This document shows, one piece after another, positions 26,702 through 38,490 of a stretch of DNA of 64,000 nucleotides. Numbering within the stretch: position 1 is the first letter of the stretch; each line of letters begins with the position of its first letter. The position numbers and the translations under genes were made by a program. This DNA comes from Volvox africanus (lineage: Eukaryota > Chlorophyta > Chlorophyceae > Chlamydomonadales > Volvocaceae): assembly GCA_030268105.1 (NCBI GenBank), contig BSDZ01000101.1, positions 310,001-374,000 on the forward strand, given 5' to 3'. Under the pieces are notes generated by a model that saw only the letters and a program-made list of their open reading frames with translations, had not been told where the DNA came from and searched no databases.

Positions 26702-26774
26702 GCGGATTAAGCTCAGTTGGGAGAGCGCTAGACTGAAGATCTAGAGCACGGTAGTTCAATCCTAGCAATTCGCA
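26702..26774 (+). pseudogene. tRNA-Phe-like relic, divergent class (U8 lost)
   Basis: GAA anticodon and acceptor stem remain. T8 is A, which breaks the invariant 8-14 contact and alters the A box. The variable region is AGCAC, and the T-stem has a G50/G64 mismatch around TTCAATC. Likely non-functional. The flanking unit has private changes (ATGAGGATTG upstream). Confidence 0.82.
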
Positions 26775-27695
26775 GGCGCTGAGCACACCTCCACGTGGGA
26801 AAGGCCTACAGTTCGGGAGATGGAGATTGTGACTTGGAAGACCCTTATGTTTCAATTGAAGAGCCACACCAGCCATCTCTCGGCTCGGCTCACCGCCCAG
26901 CACCCTCATGCACGCACCATCCCTGCCCACATGCAGGCAGAGGATTAAGGGACTTGACATCCTGCCCCTGCATGTGTGTTCATGCATATATGTCCATGTC
27001 TATTATTCATGTACCACTCCACACTCTTTACTTCCCTCACTGCTTGTATCTATTCATCCAAGCAAGCAATGAACTTGTGTGGTAGTGACTCCCTTGTGTA
27101 GCTTAACTGCCATGGTCGTCGCTACAATCATATCTCACACCGTCACGCTTATACCTTGATAAGCATGGTGTAGATATCAATCTAAATCGATGCGGGTCTA
27201 AGCGCGCTGCTATGTAATTATCCCGTGCTGCATACGTGGACTTGCCTTCTTGCAGTAACCGCACCTTGAGTCACACTTCTCACGCTTATGCATGGATCAT
27301 GCAGGCATTGATGTAATAATATAGCGGATATCATTGCTAATTAACTACGTACACCGGCCTGCGGCCTGCTCCGCGCATTGTCAGTTGTTGCAATATTGGT
27401 TATGCTGGCAGCGCCACACATGTCATACCAATCTCGAGTATTCATCCATGCAGGATTATGCAAGACTATACAAATATACTCAATGATCATAAGGCATTCA
27501 ATTACGGGTCAGCAGTCTTCTCGTCAGGTCGCGTCGACCGACGCATCAACGATAAATATGAAAGCCGTAATACAACAGTGAGTACTGTGATGGTGCTGTT
27601 GAGGAGGCGTCTGTAGAGGCTAGGCCATAGCATGTTTCGTGCGTGCGGTATGGGTATGAGGGGTGTAGAGCGTGCAGTCGGCGGGCACACATCTA

Positions 27696-27768
27696 GCGGA
27701 TTTAGCTCAGTTGGGAGAGCGCTAGGCTGAAGATCTAGAGGACGCTAGTTTGATCCTAGCAATTCGCA
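27696..27768 (+). tRNA. tRNA-Phe(GAA), T56 + G31 variant
   Basis: T56 and G31:T39; an isolated unit of the left-end type among others. Confidence 0.85.
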
Positions 27769-28731
27769 GGCGTTGAGCACACCTCCACGTGGGAAAGGCT
27801 TTCAGTTCGGGAGATGGAGATTGTGACTTGGAAGACCCTTATGTTTCAATTGAAGAGCCACACCAGCCATCTCTCGGCTCAGCTCACCACCCAGCACCCT
27901 CATGCACGCACCATCCCTGCCCACATGCAGGCAGAGGATTAAGGGACTTGACATCCTGCCCCTGCATGTGTGTTCATGCATATATGTCCATGTCTATTAT
28001 TCATGTACCACTCCACACTCTTTACTTCCCTCACTGCTTGTATCTATTCATCCAAGCAAGCAATGAACTTGTGTGGTAGTGACTCCCTTGTGTAGCTTAA
28101 CTGCCATGGTCGTCGCTACAATCATATCTCACACCGTCACGCTTATACCTTGATAAGCATGGTGTAGATATCAATCTAAATCGATGCGGGTCTAAGCGCG
28201 CTGCTATGTAATTATCCCGTGCTGCATACGTGGACTTGCCTTCTTGCAGTAACCGCACCTTGAGTCACACTTCTCACGCTTATGCATGGATCATGCAGGC
28301 ATTGATGTAATAATATAGCGGATATCATTACGTATTGAATTACGTGATGTAATAATATAGCGGATATCATTGCTAATTAACTACGTACACCGGCCTGTGG
28401 CCTGCTCCGCGCATTGTCAGTTGTTGCAATATTGGTTATGCTGGCAGCGCCACACATGTCATACCAATCTCGAGTATTCATCCATGCAGGATTATGCAAG
28501 ACTATACAAATATACTCAATGATCATAAGGCATTCAATTACGGGTCAGCAGTCTTCTCGTCAGGTCGCGTCGACTGACGCATCAACGATAAATATAAAAG
28601 CCGTAATACAACAGTGAGTACTGTGATGGTGCTGTTGAGGAGGCGTCTGTAGAGGCTAGGCCATAGCATGTTTCGTGCGTGCGGTATGGGTATGGGGGGT
28701 GTAGAGCGTGCAGTCGGCGGGCACACTTCTA

Positions 28732-28804
28732 GCGGATTTAGCTCAGTTGGGAGAGCGCTAGACTGAAGATCTAGAGGACGCTAGTTCGATCCTAGCAATT
28801 CGCA
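28732..28804 (+). tRNA. tRNA-Phe(GAA), canonical class
   Basis: C56, intact; 42-bp insertion of the TTACGTGATG version upstream. Confidence 0.95.
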
Positions 28805-29769
28805 GGCGCTGAGCACACCTCCACGTGGGAAAGGCCTACAGTTCGGGAGATGGAGATTGTGACTTGGAAGACCCTTATGTTTCAATTGAAGAGCCACACC
28901 AGCCATCTCTCGGCTCGGCTCTCACCACCCAGCACCCTCATGCACGCACCATCCCTGCCCACATGCAGGCAGAGGATTAAGGGACTTGACATCCTGCCCC
29001 TGCATGTGTGTTCATGCATATATGTCCATGTCTATTATTCATGTACCACTCCACACTCTTTACTTCCCTCACTGCTTGTATCTATTCATCCAAGCAAGCA
29101 ATGAACTTGTGTGGTAGTGACTCCCTTGTGTAGCTTAACTGCCATGGTCGTCGCTACAATCATATCTCACACTGTCACGCTTATACCTTGATAAGCATGG
29201 TGTAGATATCAATCTAAATCGATGCGGGTCTAAGCGCGCTGCTATGTAATTATCCCGTGCTGCATACGTGGACTTGCCTTCTTGCAGTAACCGCACCTTG
29301 AGTCACACTTCTCACGCTTATGCATGGATCATGCAGGCATTGATGTAATAATATAGCGGATATCATTACTTATTAAATTACGCAATATAATAATATAGCG
29401 GATATCATTGCTAATTAACTACGTACACCGACCTGCGGCCTGCTCCGCTCATTTTTAGTTGTTGCAATATTGGTTATGCTGGCAGCGCCACACATGTCAT
29501 ACCAATCTCGAGTATTCATCCATGCAGGATTATGCAAGACTATACAAATATACTCAATGATCATAAGGCATTCAATTACGGGTCAGCAGTCTTCTCGTCA
29601 GGTCGCGTCGACCGACGCATCAACGATAAATATAAAAGCCGTAATACAACAGTGAGTACTGTGATGGTGCTGTTGAGGAGGCGTCTGTAGAGGCTAGGCC
29701 ATAGCATGTTTCGTGCGTGCGGTATGGGTATGGGGGGTGTAGAGCGTGCAGTCGGCGGGCACACTTCTA

Positions 29770-29842
29770 GCGGATTTAGCTCAGTTGGGAGAGCGCTAGA
29801 CTGAAGATCTAGAGGACGCTAGTTCGATCCTAGCAATTCGCA
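29770..29842 (+). tRNA. tRNA-Phe(GAA), canonical class
   Basis: C56, intact. The unit has a diverged 42-bp insertion (ACTTATTAAATT) and an upstream CATTTTTAG run. Confidence 0.95.
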
Positions 29843-30807
29843 GGCGCTGAGCACACCTCCACGTGGGAAAGGCTTTCAGTTCGGGAGATGGAGATTGTGA
29901 CTTGGAAGACCCTTATGTTTCAATTGAAGAGCCACACCAGCCATCTCTCGGCTCGGCTCTCACCACCCAGCACCCTCATGCACGCACCATCCCTGCCCAC
30001 ATGCAGGCAGAGGATTAAGGGACTTGACATCCTGCCCCTGCATGTGTGTTCATGCATATATGTCCATGTCTATTATTCATGTACCACTCCACACTCTTTA
30101 CTTCCCTCACTGCTTGTATCTATTCATCCAAGCAAGCAATGAACTTGTGTGGTAGTGACTCCCTTGTGTAGCTTAACTGCCATGGTCGTCGCTACAATCA
30201 TATCTCACACTGTCACGCTTATACCTTGATAAGCATGGTGTAGATATCAATCTAAATCGATGCGGGTCTAAGCGTGCTGCTATGTAATTATCCCGTGCTG
30301 CATACGTGGACTTGCCTTCTTGCAGTAACCGCACCTTGAGTCACACTTCTCACGCTTATGCATGGATCATGCAGGCATTGATGTAATAATATAGCGGATA
30401 TCATTACTTATTGAATTACGCAATATAATAATATAGCGGATATCATTGCTAATTAACTACGTACACCGGCCTGCGGCCTGCTCCGCTCATTTTTAGTTGT
30501 TGCAATATTGGTTATGCTGGCAGCGCCACACATGTCATACCAATCCCGAGTATTCATCCATGCAGGATTATGCAAGACTATACAAATATACTCAATGATC
30601 ATAAGGCATTTAATTACGGGTCAGCAGTCTTCTTGTCAGGTCGCGTCGACCGACGCATCAACGATAAATATAAAAGCCGTAATACAACAGTGAGTACTGT
30701 GATGGTGCTGTTGAGGAGGCGTCTGTAGGGGCTAGGCCATAGCATGTTTCGTGCGTGCGGTATGGGTATGGGGGGTGTACAGCGTGCAGTCGGCGGGCAC
30801 ACTTCTA

Positions 30808-30880
30808 GCGGATTTAGCTCAGTTGGGAGAGCGCTAGACTGAAGATCTAGAGGACGCTAGTTCGATCCTAGCAATTCGCA
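30808..30880 (+). tRNA. tRNA-Phe(GAA), canonical class
   Basis: C56, intact; ACTTATTGAATT version of the insertion and CATTTTTAG upstream. Confidence 0.95.
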
Positions 30881-31845
30881 GGCGCTGAGCACACCTCCAC
30901 GTGGGAAAGGCCTACAGTTCGGGAGATGGAGATTGTGACTTGGAAGACCCTTATGTTTCAATTGAAGAGCCACACCAGCCATCTCTCGGCTCGGCTCTCA
31001 CCACCCAGCACCCTCATGCACGCACCATCCCTGCCCACATGCAGGCAGAGGATTAAGGGACTTGACATCCTGCCCCTGCATGTGTGTTCATGCATATATG
31101 TCTATGTCTATTATTCATGTACCACTCCACACTCTTTACTTCCCTCACTGCTTGTATCTATTCATCCAAGCAAGCAATGAACTTGTGTGGTAGTGACTCC
31201 CTTGTGTAGCTTAACTGCCATGGTCGTCGCTACAATCATATCTCACACTGTCACGCTTATACCTTGATAAGCATGGTGTAGATATCAATCTAAATCGATG
31301 CGGGTCTAAGCGCGCTGCTATGTAATTATCCCGTGCTGCATACGTGGACTTGCCTTCTTGCAGTAACCGCACCTTGAGTCACACTTCTCACGCTTATGCA
31401 TGGATCATGCAGGCATTGATGTAATAATATAGCGGATATCATTACTTATTGAATTACGCAATATAATAATATAGCGGATATCATTGCTAATTAACTACGT
31501 ACACCGACCTGCGGCCTGCTCCGCGCATTTTTAGTTGTTGCAATATTGGTTATGCTGGCAGCGCCACACATGTCATACCAATCTCGAGTATTCATCCATG
31601 CAGGATTATGCAAGACTATACAAATATACTCAATGATCATAAGGCATTCAATTACGGGTCAGCAGTCTTCTCGTCAGGTCGCGTCGACCGACGCATCAAC
31701 GATAAATATAAAAGCCGTAATACAACAGTGAGTACTGTGATGGTGCTGTTGAGGAGGCGTCTGTAGAGGCTAGGCCATAGCATGTTTCGTGCGTGCGGTA
31801 TGGGTATGGGGGGTGTAGAGCGTGCAGTCGGCGGGCACACTTCTA

Positions 31846-31918
31846 GCGGATTTAGCTCAGTTGGGAGAGCGCTAGACTGAAGATCTAGAGGACGCTAGTT
31901 CGATCCTAGCAATTCGCA
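31846..31918 (+). tRNA. tRNA-Phe(GAA), canonical class
   Basis: C56, intact. Its downstream spacer carries the first telomere-like insertion at 32134. Confidence 0.95.
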
Positions 31919-32133
31919 GGCGCTGAGCACACCTCCACGTGGGAAAGGCTTTCAGTTCGGGAGATGGAGATTGTGACTTGGAAGACCCTTATGTTTCAAT
32001 TGAAGAGCCACACCAGCCATCTCTCGGCTCGGCTCTCACCACCCAGCACCCTCATGCACGCACCATCCCTGCCCACATGCAGGCAGAGGATTAAGGGACT
32101 TGACATCCTGCCCCTGCATGTGTGTTCATGCAT

Positions 32134-32165
32134 TTAGGGTTTAGGGTTTTAGTCTAAGTCCTAAG
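32134..32165 (+). repeat. Interstitial telomere-like insertion 1
   Basis: Within the spacer, CATGCATATATGTCCATG is changed so that 5 bp are replaced by 32 bp containing two TTTAGGG repeats (counting the preceding T at 32133), then TTTTAG and CTAAGTCCTAAG. TTTAGGG is the plant and green-algal telomere type. The rest of the unit is ordinary. Confidence 0.85.
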
Positions 32166-32868
32166 TCCATGTCTATTATTCATGTACCACTCCACGCTCT
32201 TTACTTCCCTCACTGCTTGTATCTATTCATCCAAGCAAGCAATGAACTTGTGTGGTAGTGACTCCCTTGTGTAGCTTAACTGCCATGGTCGTCGCTACAA
32301 TCATATCTCACACCGTCACGCTTATACCTTCATAAGCATGGTGTAGATATCAATCTAAATCGATGCGGGTCTAAGCGTGCTGCTATGTAATTATCCCGTG
32401 CTGCATACGTGGACTTGCCTTCTTGCAGTAACCGCACCTTGAGTCACACTTCTCACGCTTATGCATGGATCATGCAGGCATTGATGTAATAATATAGCGG
32501 ATATCATTGCTAATTAACTACGTACACCGGCCTGCGGCCTGCTCCGCGCATTGTCAGTTGTTGCAATATTGGTTATGCTGGCAGCGCCACACATGTCATA
32601 CCAATCTCGAGTATTCATCCATGCAGGATTATGCAAGACTATACAAATATACTCAATGATCATAAGGCATTCAATTACGGGTCAGCAGTCTTCTCGTCAG
32701 GTCGTGTCGACCGACGCATCAACGATAAATATGAAAGCCGTAATACAACAGTGAGTACTGTGATGGTGCTGTTGAGGAGGCGTCTGTAGAGGCTAGGCCA
32801 TAGCATGTTTCGTGCGTGCGGTATGGGTATGAGGATTGTAGAGCGTGCAGTCGGCAGACACACTTCTA

Positions 32869-32941
32869 GCGGATTTAGCTCAGTTGGGAGAGCGCTAGAC
32901 TGAAGATCTAGAGCACGGTAGTTCAATCCTAGCAATTCGCA
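32869..32941 (+). pseudogene. tRNA-Phe-like relic, divergent class (T8 kept)
   Basis: T-stem G50/G64 mismatch, variable region AGCAC and TTCAATC loop as at 26702, but T8 is retained. It may be an earlier step in that lineage or a recombinant. Confidence 0.8.
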
Positions 32942-33862
32942 GGCGCTGAGCACACCTCCACGTGGGAAAGGCCTACAGTTCGGGAGATGGAGATTGTGAC
33001 TTGGAAGACCCTTATGTTTCAATTGAAGAGCCACACCAGCCATCTCTCGGCTCGGCTCACCGCCCAGCACCCTCATGCACGCACCATCCCTGCCCACATG
33101 CAGGCAGAGGATTAAGGGACTTGACATCCTGCCCCTGCATGTGTGTTCATGCATATATGTCCATGTCTATTATTCATGTACCACTCCACACTCTTTACTT
33201 CCCTCACTGCTTGTATCTATTCATCCAAGCAAGCAATGAACTTGTGTGGTAGTGACTCCCTTGTGTAGCTTAACTGCCATGGTCGTCGCTACAATCATAT
33301 CTCACACCGTCACGCTTATACCTTGATAAGCATGGTGTAGATATCAATCTAAATCGATGCGGGTCTAAGCGCGCTGCTATGTAATTATCCCGTGCTACAT
33401 ACGTGGACTTGCCTTCTTGCAGTAACCGCACCTTGAGTCACACTTCTCACGCTTATGCATGGATCATGCAGGCATTGATGTTATAATATAGCGGATATCA
33501 TTGCTAATTAACTACGTACACCGGCCTGCGGCCTGCTCCGCGCATTGTCAGTTGTTGCAATATTGGTTATGCTGGCAGCGCCACACATGTCATACCAATC
33601 TCGAGTATTCATCCATGCAGGATTATGCAAGACTATACAAATATACTCAATGATCATAAGGCATTCAATTACGGGTCAGCAGTCTTCTCGTCAGGTCGTG
33701 TCGACCGACGCATCAACGATAAATATGAAAGCCGTAATACAACAGTGAGTACTGTGATGGTGCTGTTGAGGAGGCGTCTGTAGAGGCTAGGCCATAGCAT
33801 GTTTCGTGCGTGCGGTATGGGTATGAGGATTGTAGAGCGTGCAGTCGGCAGGCACACTTCTA

Positions 33863-33935
33863 GCGGATTAAGCTCAGTTGGGAGAGCGCTAGACTGAAGA
33901 TCTAGAGCACGGTAGTTCAATCCTAGCAATTCGCA
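33863..33935 (+). pseudogene. tRNA-Phe-like relic, divergent class (U8 lost)
   Basis: Same changes as at 26702: A8, AGCAC variable region, T-stem mismatch. Its downstream spacer holds the second telomere-like insertion. Confidence 0.82.
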
Positions 33936-34148
33936 GGCGCTGAGCACACCTCCACGTGGGAAAGGCCTACAGTTCGGGAGATGGAGATTGTGACTTGGAA
34001 GACCCTTATGTTTCAATTGAAGAGCCACACCAGCCATCTCTCGGCTCGGCTCACCGCCCAGCACCCTCATGCACGCACCATCCCTGCCCACATGCAGGCA
34101 GAGGATTAAGGGACTTGACATCCTGCCCCTGCATGTGTGTTCATGCAT

Positions 34149-34180
34149 TTAGGGTTTAGGGTTTTAGTCTAAGTCCTAAG
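34149..34180 (+). repeat. Interstitial telomere-like insertion 2
   Basis: Same 32-bp replacement at the same unit position as the insertion at 32134, in a unit of the divergent tRNA class two repeats further on. The identical junctions imply one event spread by unit exchange or gene conversion. Confidence 0.85.
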
Positions 34181-34925
34181 TCCATGTCTATTATTCATGT
34201 ACCACTCCACACTCTTTACTTCCCTCACTGCTTGTATCTATTCATCCAAGCAAGCAATGAACTTGTGTGGTAGTGACTCCCTTGTGTAGCTTAACTGCCA
34301 TGGTCGTCGCTACAATCATATCTCACACCGTCACGCTTATACCTTGATAAGCATGGTGTAGATATCAATCTAAATCGATGCGGGTCTAAGCGCGCTGCTA
34401 TGTAATTATCCCGTGCTGCATACGTGGACTTGCCTTCTTGCAGTAACCGCACCTTGAGTCACACTTCTCACGCTTATGCATGGATCATGCAGGCATTGAT
34501 GTAATAATATAGCGGATATCATTACGTATTGAATTACGTGATGTAATAATATAGCGGATATCATTGCTAATTAACTACGTACACCGGCCTGCGGCCTGCT
34601 CCGCGCATTGTCAGTTGTTGCAATATTGGTTATGCTGGCAGCGCCACACATGTCATACCAATCTCGAGTATTCATCCATGCAGGATTATGCAAGACTATA
34701 CAAATATACTCAATGATCATAAGGCATTCAATTACGGGTCAGCAGTCTTCTCGTCAGGTCGCGTCGACTGACGCATCAACGATAAATATAAAAGCCGTAA
34801 TACAACAGTGAGTACTGTGATGGTGCTGTTGAGGAGGCGTCTGTAGAGGCTAGGCCATAGCATGTTTCGTGCGTGCGGTATGGGTATGGGGGGTGTAGAG
34901 CGTGCAGTCGGCGGGCACACTTCTA

Positions 34926-34998
34926 GCGGATTTAGCTCAGTTGGGAGAGCGCTAGACTGAAGATCTAGAGGACGCTAGTTCGATCCTAGCAATTCGCA
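34926..34998 (+). tRNA. tRNA-Phe(GAA), canonical class
   Basis: C56, intact; 42-bp insertion of the TTACGTGATG version upstream. Confidence 0.95.
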
Positions 34999-35963
34999 GG
35001 CGCTGAGCACACCTCCACGTGGGAAAGGCCTACAGTTCGGGAGATGGAGATTGTGACTTGGAAGACCCTTATGTTTCAATTGAAGAGCCACACCAGCCAT
35101 CTCTCGGCTCGGCTCTCACCACCCAGCACCCTCATGCACGCACCATCCCTGCCCACATGCAGGCAGAGGATTAAGGGACTTGACATCCTGCCCCTGCATG
35201 TGTGTTCATGCATATATGTCCATGTCTATTATTCATGTACCACTCCACACTCTTTACTTCCCTCACTGCTTGTATCTATTCATCCAAGCAAGCAATGAAC
35301 TTGTGTGGTAGTGACTCCCTTGTGTAGCTTAACTGCCATGGTCGTCGCTACAATCATATCTCACACTGTCACGCTTATACCTTGATAAGCATGGTGTAGA
35401 TATCAATCTAAATCGATGCGGGTCTAAGCGCGCTGCTATGTAATTATCCCGTGCTGCATACGTGGACTTGCCTTCTTGCAGTAACCGCACCTTGAGTCAC
35501 ACTTCTCACGCTTATGCATGGATCATGCAGGCATTGATGTAATAATATAGCGGATATCATTACTTATTGAATTACGCAATATAATAATATAGCGGATATC
35601 ATTGCTAATTAACTACGTACACCGGCCTGCGGCCTGCTCCGCGCATTTTTAGTTGTTGCAATATTGGTTATGCTGGCAGCGCCACACATGTCATACCAAT
35701 CTCGAGTATTCATCCATGCAGGATTATGCAAGACTATACAAATATACTCAATGATCATAAGGCATTTAATTACGGGTCAGCAGTCTTCTTGTCAGGTCGC
35801 GTCGACCGACGCATCAACGATAAATATAAAAGCCGTAATACAACAGTGAGTACTGTGATGGTGCTGTTGAGGAGGCGTCTGTAGAGGCTAGGCCATAGCA
35901 TGTTTCGTGCGTGCGGTATGGGTATGAGGGGTGTAGAGCGTGCAGTCGGCGGGCACACTTCTA

Positions 35964-36036
35964 GCGGATTTAGCTCAGTTGGGAGAGCGCTAGACTGAAG
36001 ATCTAGAGGTCGCTAGTTTGATCCTAGCAATTCGCA
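35964..36036 (+). tRNA. tRNA-Phe(GAA), T56 variant with T47
   Basis: T56 plus a variable-region change (AGGTC). Last tRNA before the retrotransposon, whose edge lies 112 bp past the tRNA 3' end. Confidence 0.85.
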
Positions 36037-36148
36037 GGCGCTGAGCACCCCTCGCGGGAAAGGCTTTCAGTTTGGGAGATGGAGATTGTGACTTGGAAGA
36101 CCCTTATGTTTCAATTGAAGAGCCACACCAGCCATCTCTCGGCTCGGC
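36037..36148 (+). repeat. Truncated array unit at the retrotransposon left edge
   Basis: Spacer following the tRNA at 35964, with diverged GAGCACCCCTCGCGGG, cut off after CTCGGCTCGGC by the LTR. The rest of this unit is missing on the other side of the element. Confidence 0.9.
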
Positions 36149-36502
36149 TTTAGCAGCCCCCTTCAGTATGCTACTAGATTTGTGCGGAAGTGTAGCTTTT
36201 GTAGATTTAGAGATAGCTCGCAAGTAAGTTAGCGTCGCGAAATTGTACATCTATTGGGAATAATTGGTTACAGTGGAGTCTTGAACTCCGAACAATTAAT
36301 AGAGTAATACTAAAATGTCAGGCCTTAGCTCTTCACCAGGGTGACTTTAATATTGGCTCACCTAGCCAAGATGTACGGCAATCTTCTTTGCCAATCGCAA
36401 AGTTTACTCGTAGTTAGTTTTCGGTTAGGCATCATTCTTATTGCATGATTGCCTACCGCTTTATCTGGGCCTATTTCTCTAAGGTAAATGTAGTTTCCTA
36501 CA
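36149..36502 (-). repeat. 3' LTR of the chromovirus
   Basis: 354 bp, matching 42239-42567. In element orientation it begins TGTAGG right after the polypurine tract. It ends GCTGCTAAA where the other LTR has GCTGCTACA, so the terminal CA is changed in this copy. Confidence 0.9.
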
Positions 36503-36515
36503 TTCCCCCCCCTCT
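36503..36515 (-). promoter_or_regulatory. Polypurine tract
   Basis: AGAGGGGGGGGAA on the element strand, directly preceding the TGTAGG start of the 3' LTR and 22 bp after the pol stop. This is the expected plus-strand primer. Confidence 0.88.
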
Positions 36516-36537
36516 GAAGCGAAACGTCCCGGGAGCG

Positions 36538-38475
36538 TCACTGTCTCCTCTTGGATGAGGTTCCTTTCTCAGTGGGTCTCGGCCCTTTGGCTTTGAGTCT
36601 TCGCTCATATTCCTCGATGGCTTCCACCAGAGGATCTGATTCTTTCAGTGATGCCTCGGTTTCATATGTATTGTGAGTGGAATCATATCCTTCCCACTTG
36701 ATAAGGTACTCTCGACGAGTTTTACCTCTGCCCCCACGGATTGAGACATCCCGATGATCTACAATGGCTTCAACCATGTAGAATGGTTCACCCTCAATAA
36801 CGAGTGGTGAGGGTGGTTGTCGCTGAGTGTCCTCCTTGAATGGTTTCAGGAGTGACACATGAAAGACCGGGTGTAGGCGAGATTCAGCTGGTAAGCCAAG
36901 TTTTACCGCTGTTTCACCGATATTAGCGACAACTGTATATGGGCCGATGAATTTTGGCATCAGCTTCTTAGTTCCAGGTTTTTTAAGGTTAATATTCTTG
37001 GTACTTAACAGCACTTTTTGCCCAACCTCATAACGCACGGGGCGCCGAGAAGAGTCAGCATCCTGTTTTTGTCTAGATTGCGCAGCCTGGAGACAAGTTT
37101 TAGCGAGTTGCAATCGCTTGCGCATGATGGTGGAGTACTCATCAGCAGCTGGCACTTTCGAGGGTATGTGCAGGTCAACCGGCACACGCGGTTGCTGGAC
37201 ACCATTAAGCAAAAATGGTGTCATACCTGTCGAACGTTGTTTGGAGTTATTGATAGCAAACTCAATCAACGGTAAGTGATCATCCCAATCATCCTGATTA
37301 GGGGAGATATAGTGCCGTAATGTCTCTTCCAGTAAGCGGTTCATTCGCTCTGTTTGTCCATCTGTTTGTGGATGGAAGGCTGTGCTCATATGGAGGTGGG
37401 TGCCCAATAGGCGAAATATTTCCTTCCAGAAATTGCTTGTAAAACGTGGGTCCCGGTCAGAGATAATGTTCTTTGGAAGGCCGTGCTGCCGGAATACAGT
37501 GGCTACAAAAAGGCGAGCCAACTCTTCGGCTCCTGCGGTCGTGTGGGTGGGAGCAAAGTGCGTCATTTTGCTCAGCCGGTCCACAAACACTACGATCGCA
37601 TCATGCCCATTGCGAGTTGTTGGTAGCTGGGTTATCAAATCCATTGATATGCTCTCCCACACGGAAGAAGGTATGGGGAGCGGCTGCAGCAAACCACCCG
37701 GCATAGTGTTGGTTGGTTTGTTATGCTGACATTGAGGACAAGACTTGACGTAGGCCTTCACGTCAGTATCTAGTCCAGGCCACCAGTACGTTTGTGCGAT
37801 CGCTTGTTTGGTGCGGTCAATGCCGCGGTGGCCAGCGCATGGGGTATCATGATACTCTTTCATGATGACCCGTCGTAAGTCAGCTTGATTAGGGATGTAA
37901 ATCTGGGACCCATTGTACCAGAAGTTACCCTTCTTTTTGAGCCGCAGCTTTGCTACCTTAGTTTTCGTGAGATTGAGATCACCGTCATACCCGCGGATGA
38001 TTCGGTGTCCTAAGTCGCTGTCAATCAGCGCGGCAGAAAGCAAGTTGAGCACCACGTCGTGGACCCGACTGATAGGGTCAGCTACGTTCACCCGACCAGG
38101 GCGATACTCCCATTTAAATGTGAAACGTGATAATCGCTCCATCCAACGAGCTTGGCGGCGGGATAGCTTATCCGCGCTTTTCTGTTCTTGGAGGTATACC
38201 AGTGGTTGGTGATCCGTGATCAACGTTATATCACTGGTGCCTTCAAGGTAACAACGCCACTCTTCCAGGGCTAAGACAGTGCCGAGGCACTCTTGGTCTG
38301 TTGTCGAGTAGTTGTACTCTGCCTTATTGAATTTAGAACTGGTATAGGCGACAGGGTGGTCATTCTGCAAGAGGACGGCTCCTGTGCCATGTATTGAGGC
38401 ATCAGACCAAACCGTGAAAGGTTTATCAAGCTCGGGGAGTTTAAGTACTGGTGCATTTGTCAAGGCATGCTTCAC
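36538..38475 (-). CDS. pol: Pol, C-terminal part: RNase H, integrase, chromodomain
   Basis: 645 residues, in the same frame as the upstream part and five codons past the TAG at 38491. The ATG used here is internal, not a natural start. RNase H covers 20-135 (WSDAS, TDHQP, NVADP). The integrase zinc-binding motif is H209, H216, C246, C249. The integrase core is D279, D340, E376 with 35 residues between the last two, and HPQTDGQTER is intact. GPY/F module FIGPYTV lies at 509-515, and LHPVFHVSLLKPF follows. A chromodomain spans about 566-620 (REYLIKWEGY). The frame ends in TGA. All catalytic residues survive, so the only clear lesion in pol is the TAG. Confidence 0.92.
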   Translation of the reverse strand: MKHALTNAPVLKLPELDKPFTVWSDASIHGTGAVLLQNDHPVAYTSSKFNKAEYNYSTTDQECLGTVLALEEWRCYLEGTSDITLITDHQPLVYLQEQKSADKLSRRQARWMERLSRFTFKWEYRPGRVNVADPISRVHDVVLNLLSAALIDSDLGHRIIRGYDGDLNLTKTKVAKLRLKKKGNFWYNGSQIYIPNQADLRRVIMKEYHDTPCAGHRGIDRTKQAIAQTYWWPGLDTDVKAYVKSCPQCQHNKPTNTMPGGLLQPLPIPSSVWESISMDLITQLPTTRNGHDAIVVFVDRLSKMTHFAPTHTTAGAEELARLFVATVFRQHGLPKNIISDRDPRFTSNFWKEIFRLLGTHLHMSTAFHPQTDGQTERMNRLLEETLRHYISPNQDDWDDHLPLIEFAINNSKQRSTGMTPFLLNGVQQPRVPVDLHIPSKVPAADEYSTIMRKRLQLAKTCLQAAQSRQKQDADSSRRPVRYEVGQKVLLSTKNINLKKPGTKKLMPKFIGPYTVVANIGETAVKLGLPAESRLHPVFHVSLLKPFKEDTQRQPPSPLVIEGEPFYMVEAIVDHRDVSIRGGRGKTRREYLIKWEGYDSTHNTYETEASLKESDPLVEAIEEYERRLKAKGPRPTEKGTSSKRRQ

Positions 38476-38490
38476 ACCCTGGAAGGCTGC

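Larger units (their letters stand above)
1..36148 (+). repeat. tRNA-Phe tandem array, left block (36 units plus a truncated one)
   Basis: Head-to-tail units of 989-1063 bp, most often 996 or 1038 bp. Each holds one tRNA-Phe(GAA) sequence in the same orientation and about 920 bp of spacer. Units are nearly identical and differ by single substitutions and a few recurrent indels: a 42-bp insertion about 400 bp upstream of the tRNA, a 7-bp deletion in the CACC-rich stretch about 190 bp downstream of the tRNA start, and two 2-bp indels. The spacer shows no conserved protein frame, because the indels shift every short frame between unit types. The block ends inside a unit, about 184 bp past the start of its last tRNA, where the LTR retrotransposon begins. 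Seen directly in the sequence; function of the spacer unknown. Confidence 0.97.

Noticed and set aside
26508..26987. 159-codon - strand frame in the divergent units (also near 32675 and 33669)
   Set aside because: It arises from loss of stop codons in these units and runs antisense through the tRNA relic; no family resemblance.
1..36148. CRISPR or 5S rDNA array
   Set aside because: The period is about 1 kb with homologous spacers, and no 5S rRNA sequence is present; the conserved RNA is a tRNA-Phe.
37382..37729. + strand frames inside the retrotransposon (also 40387-40932, 41153-41470 and 41795-42322)
   Set aside because: They are antisense shadows of gag and pol.
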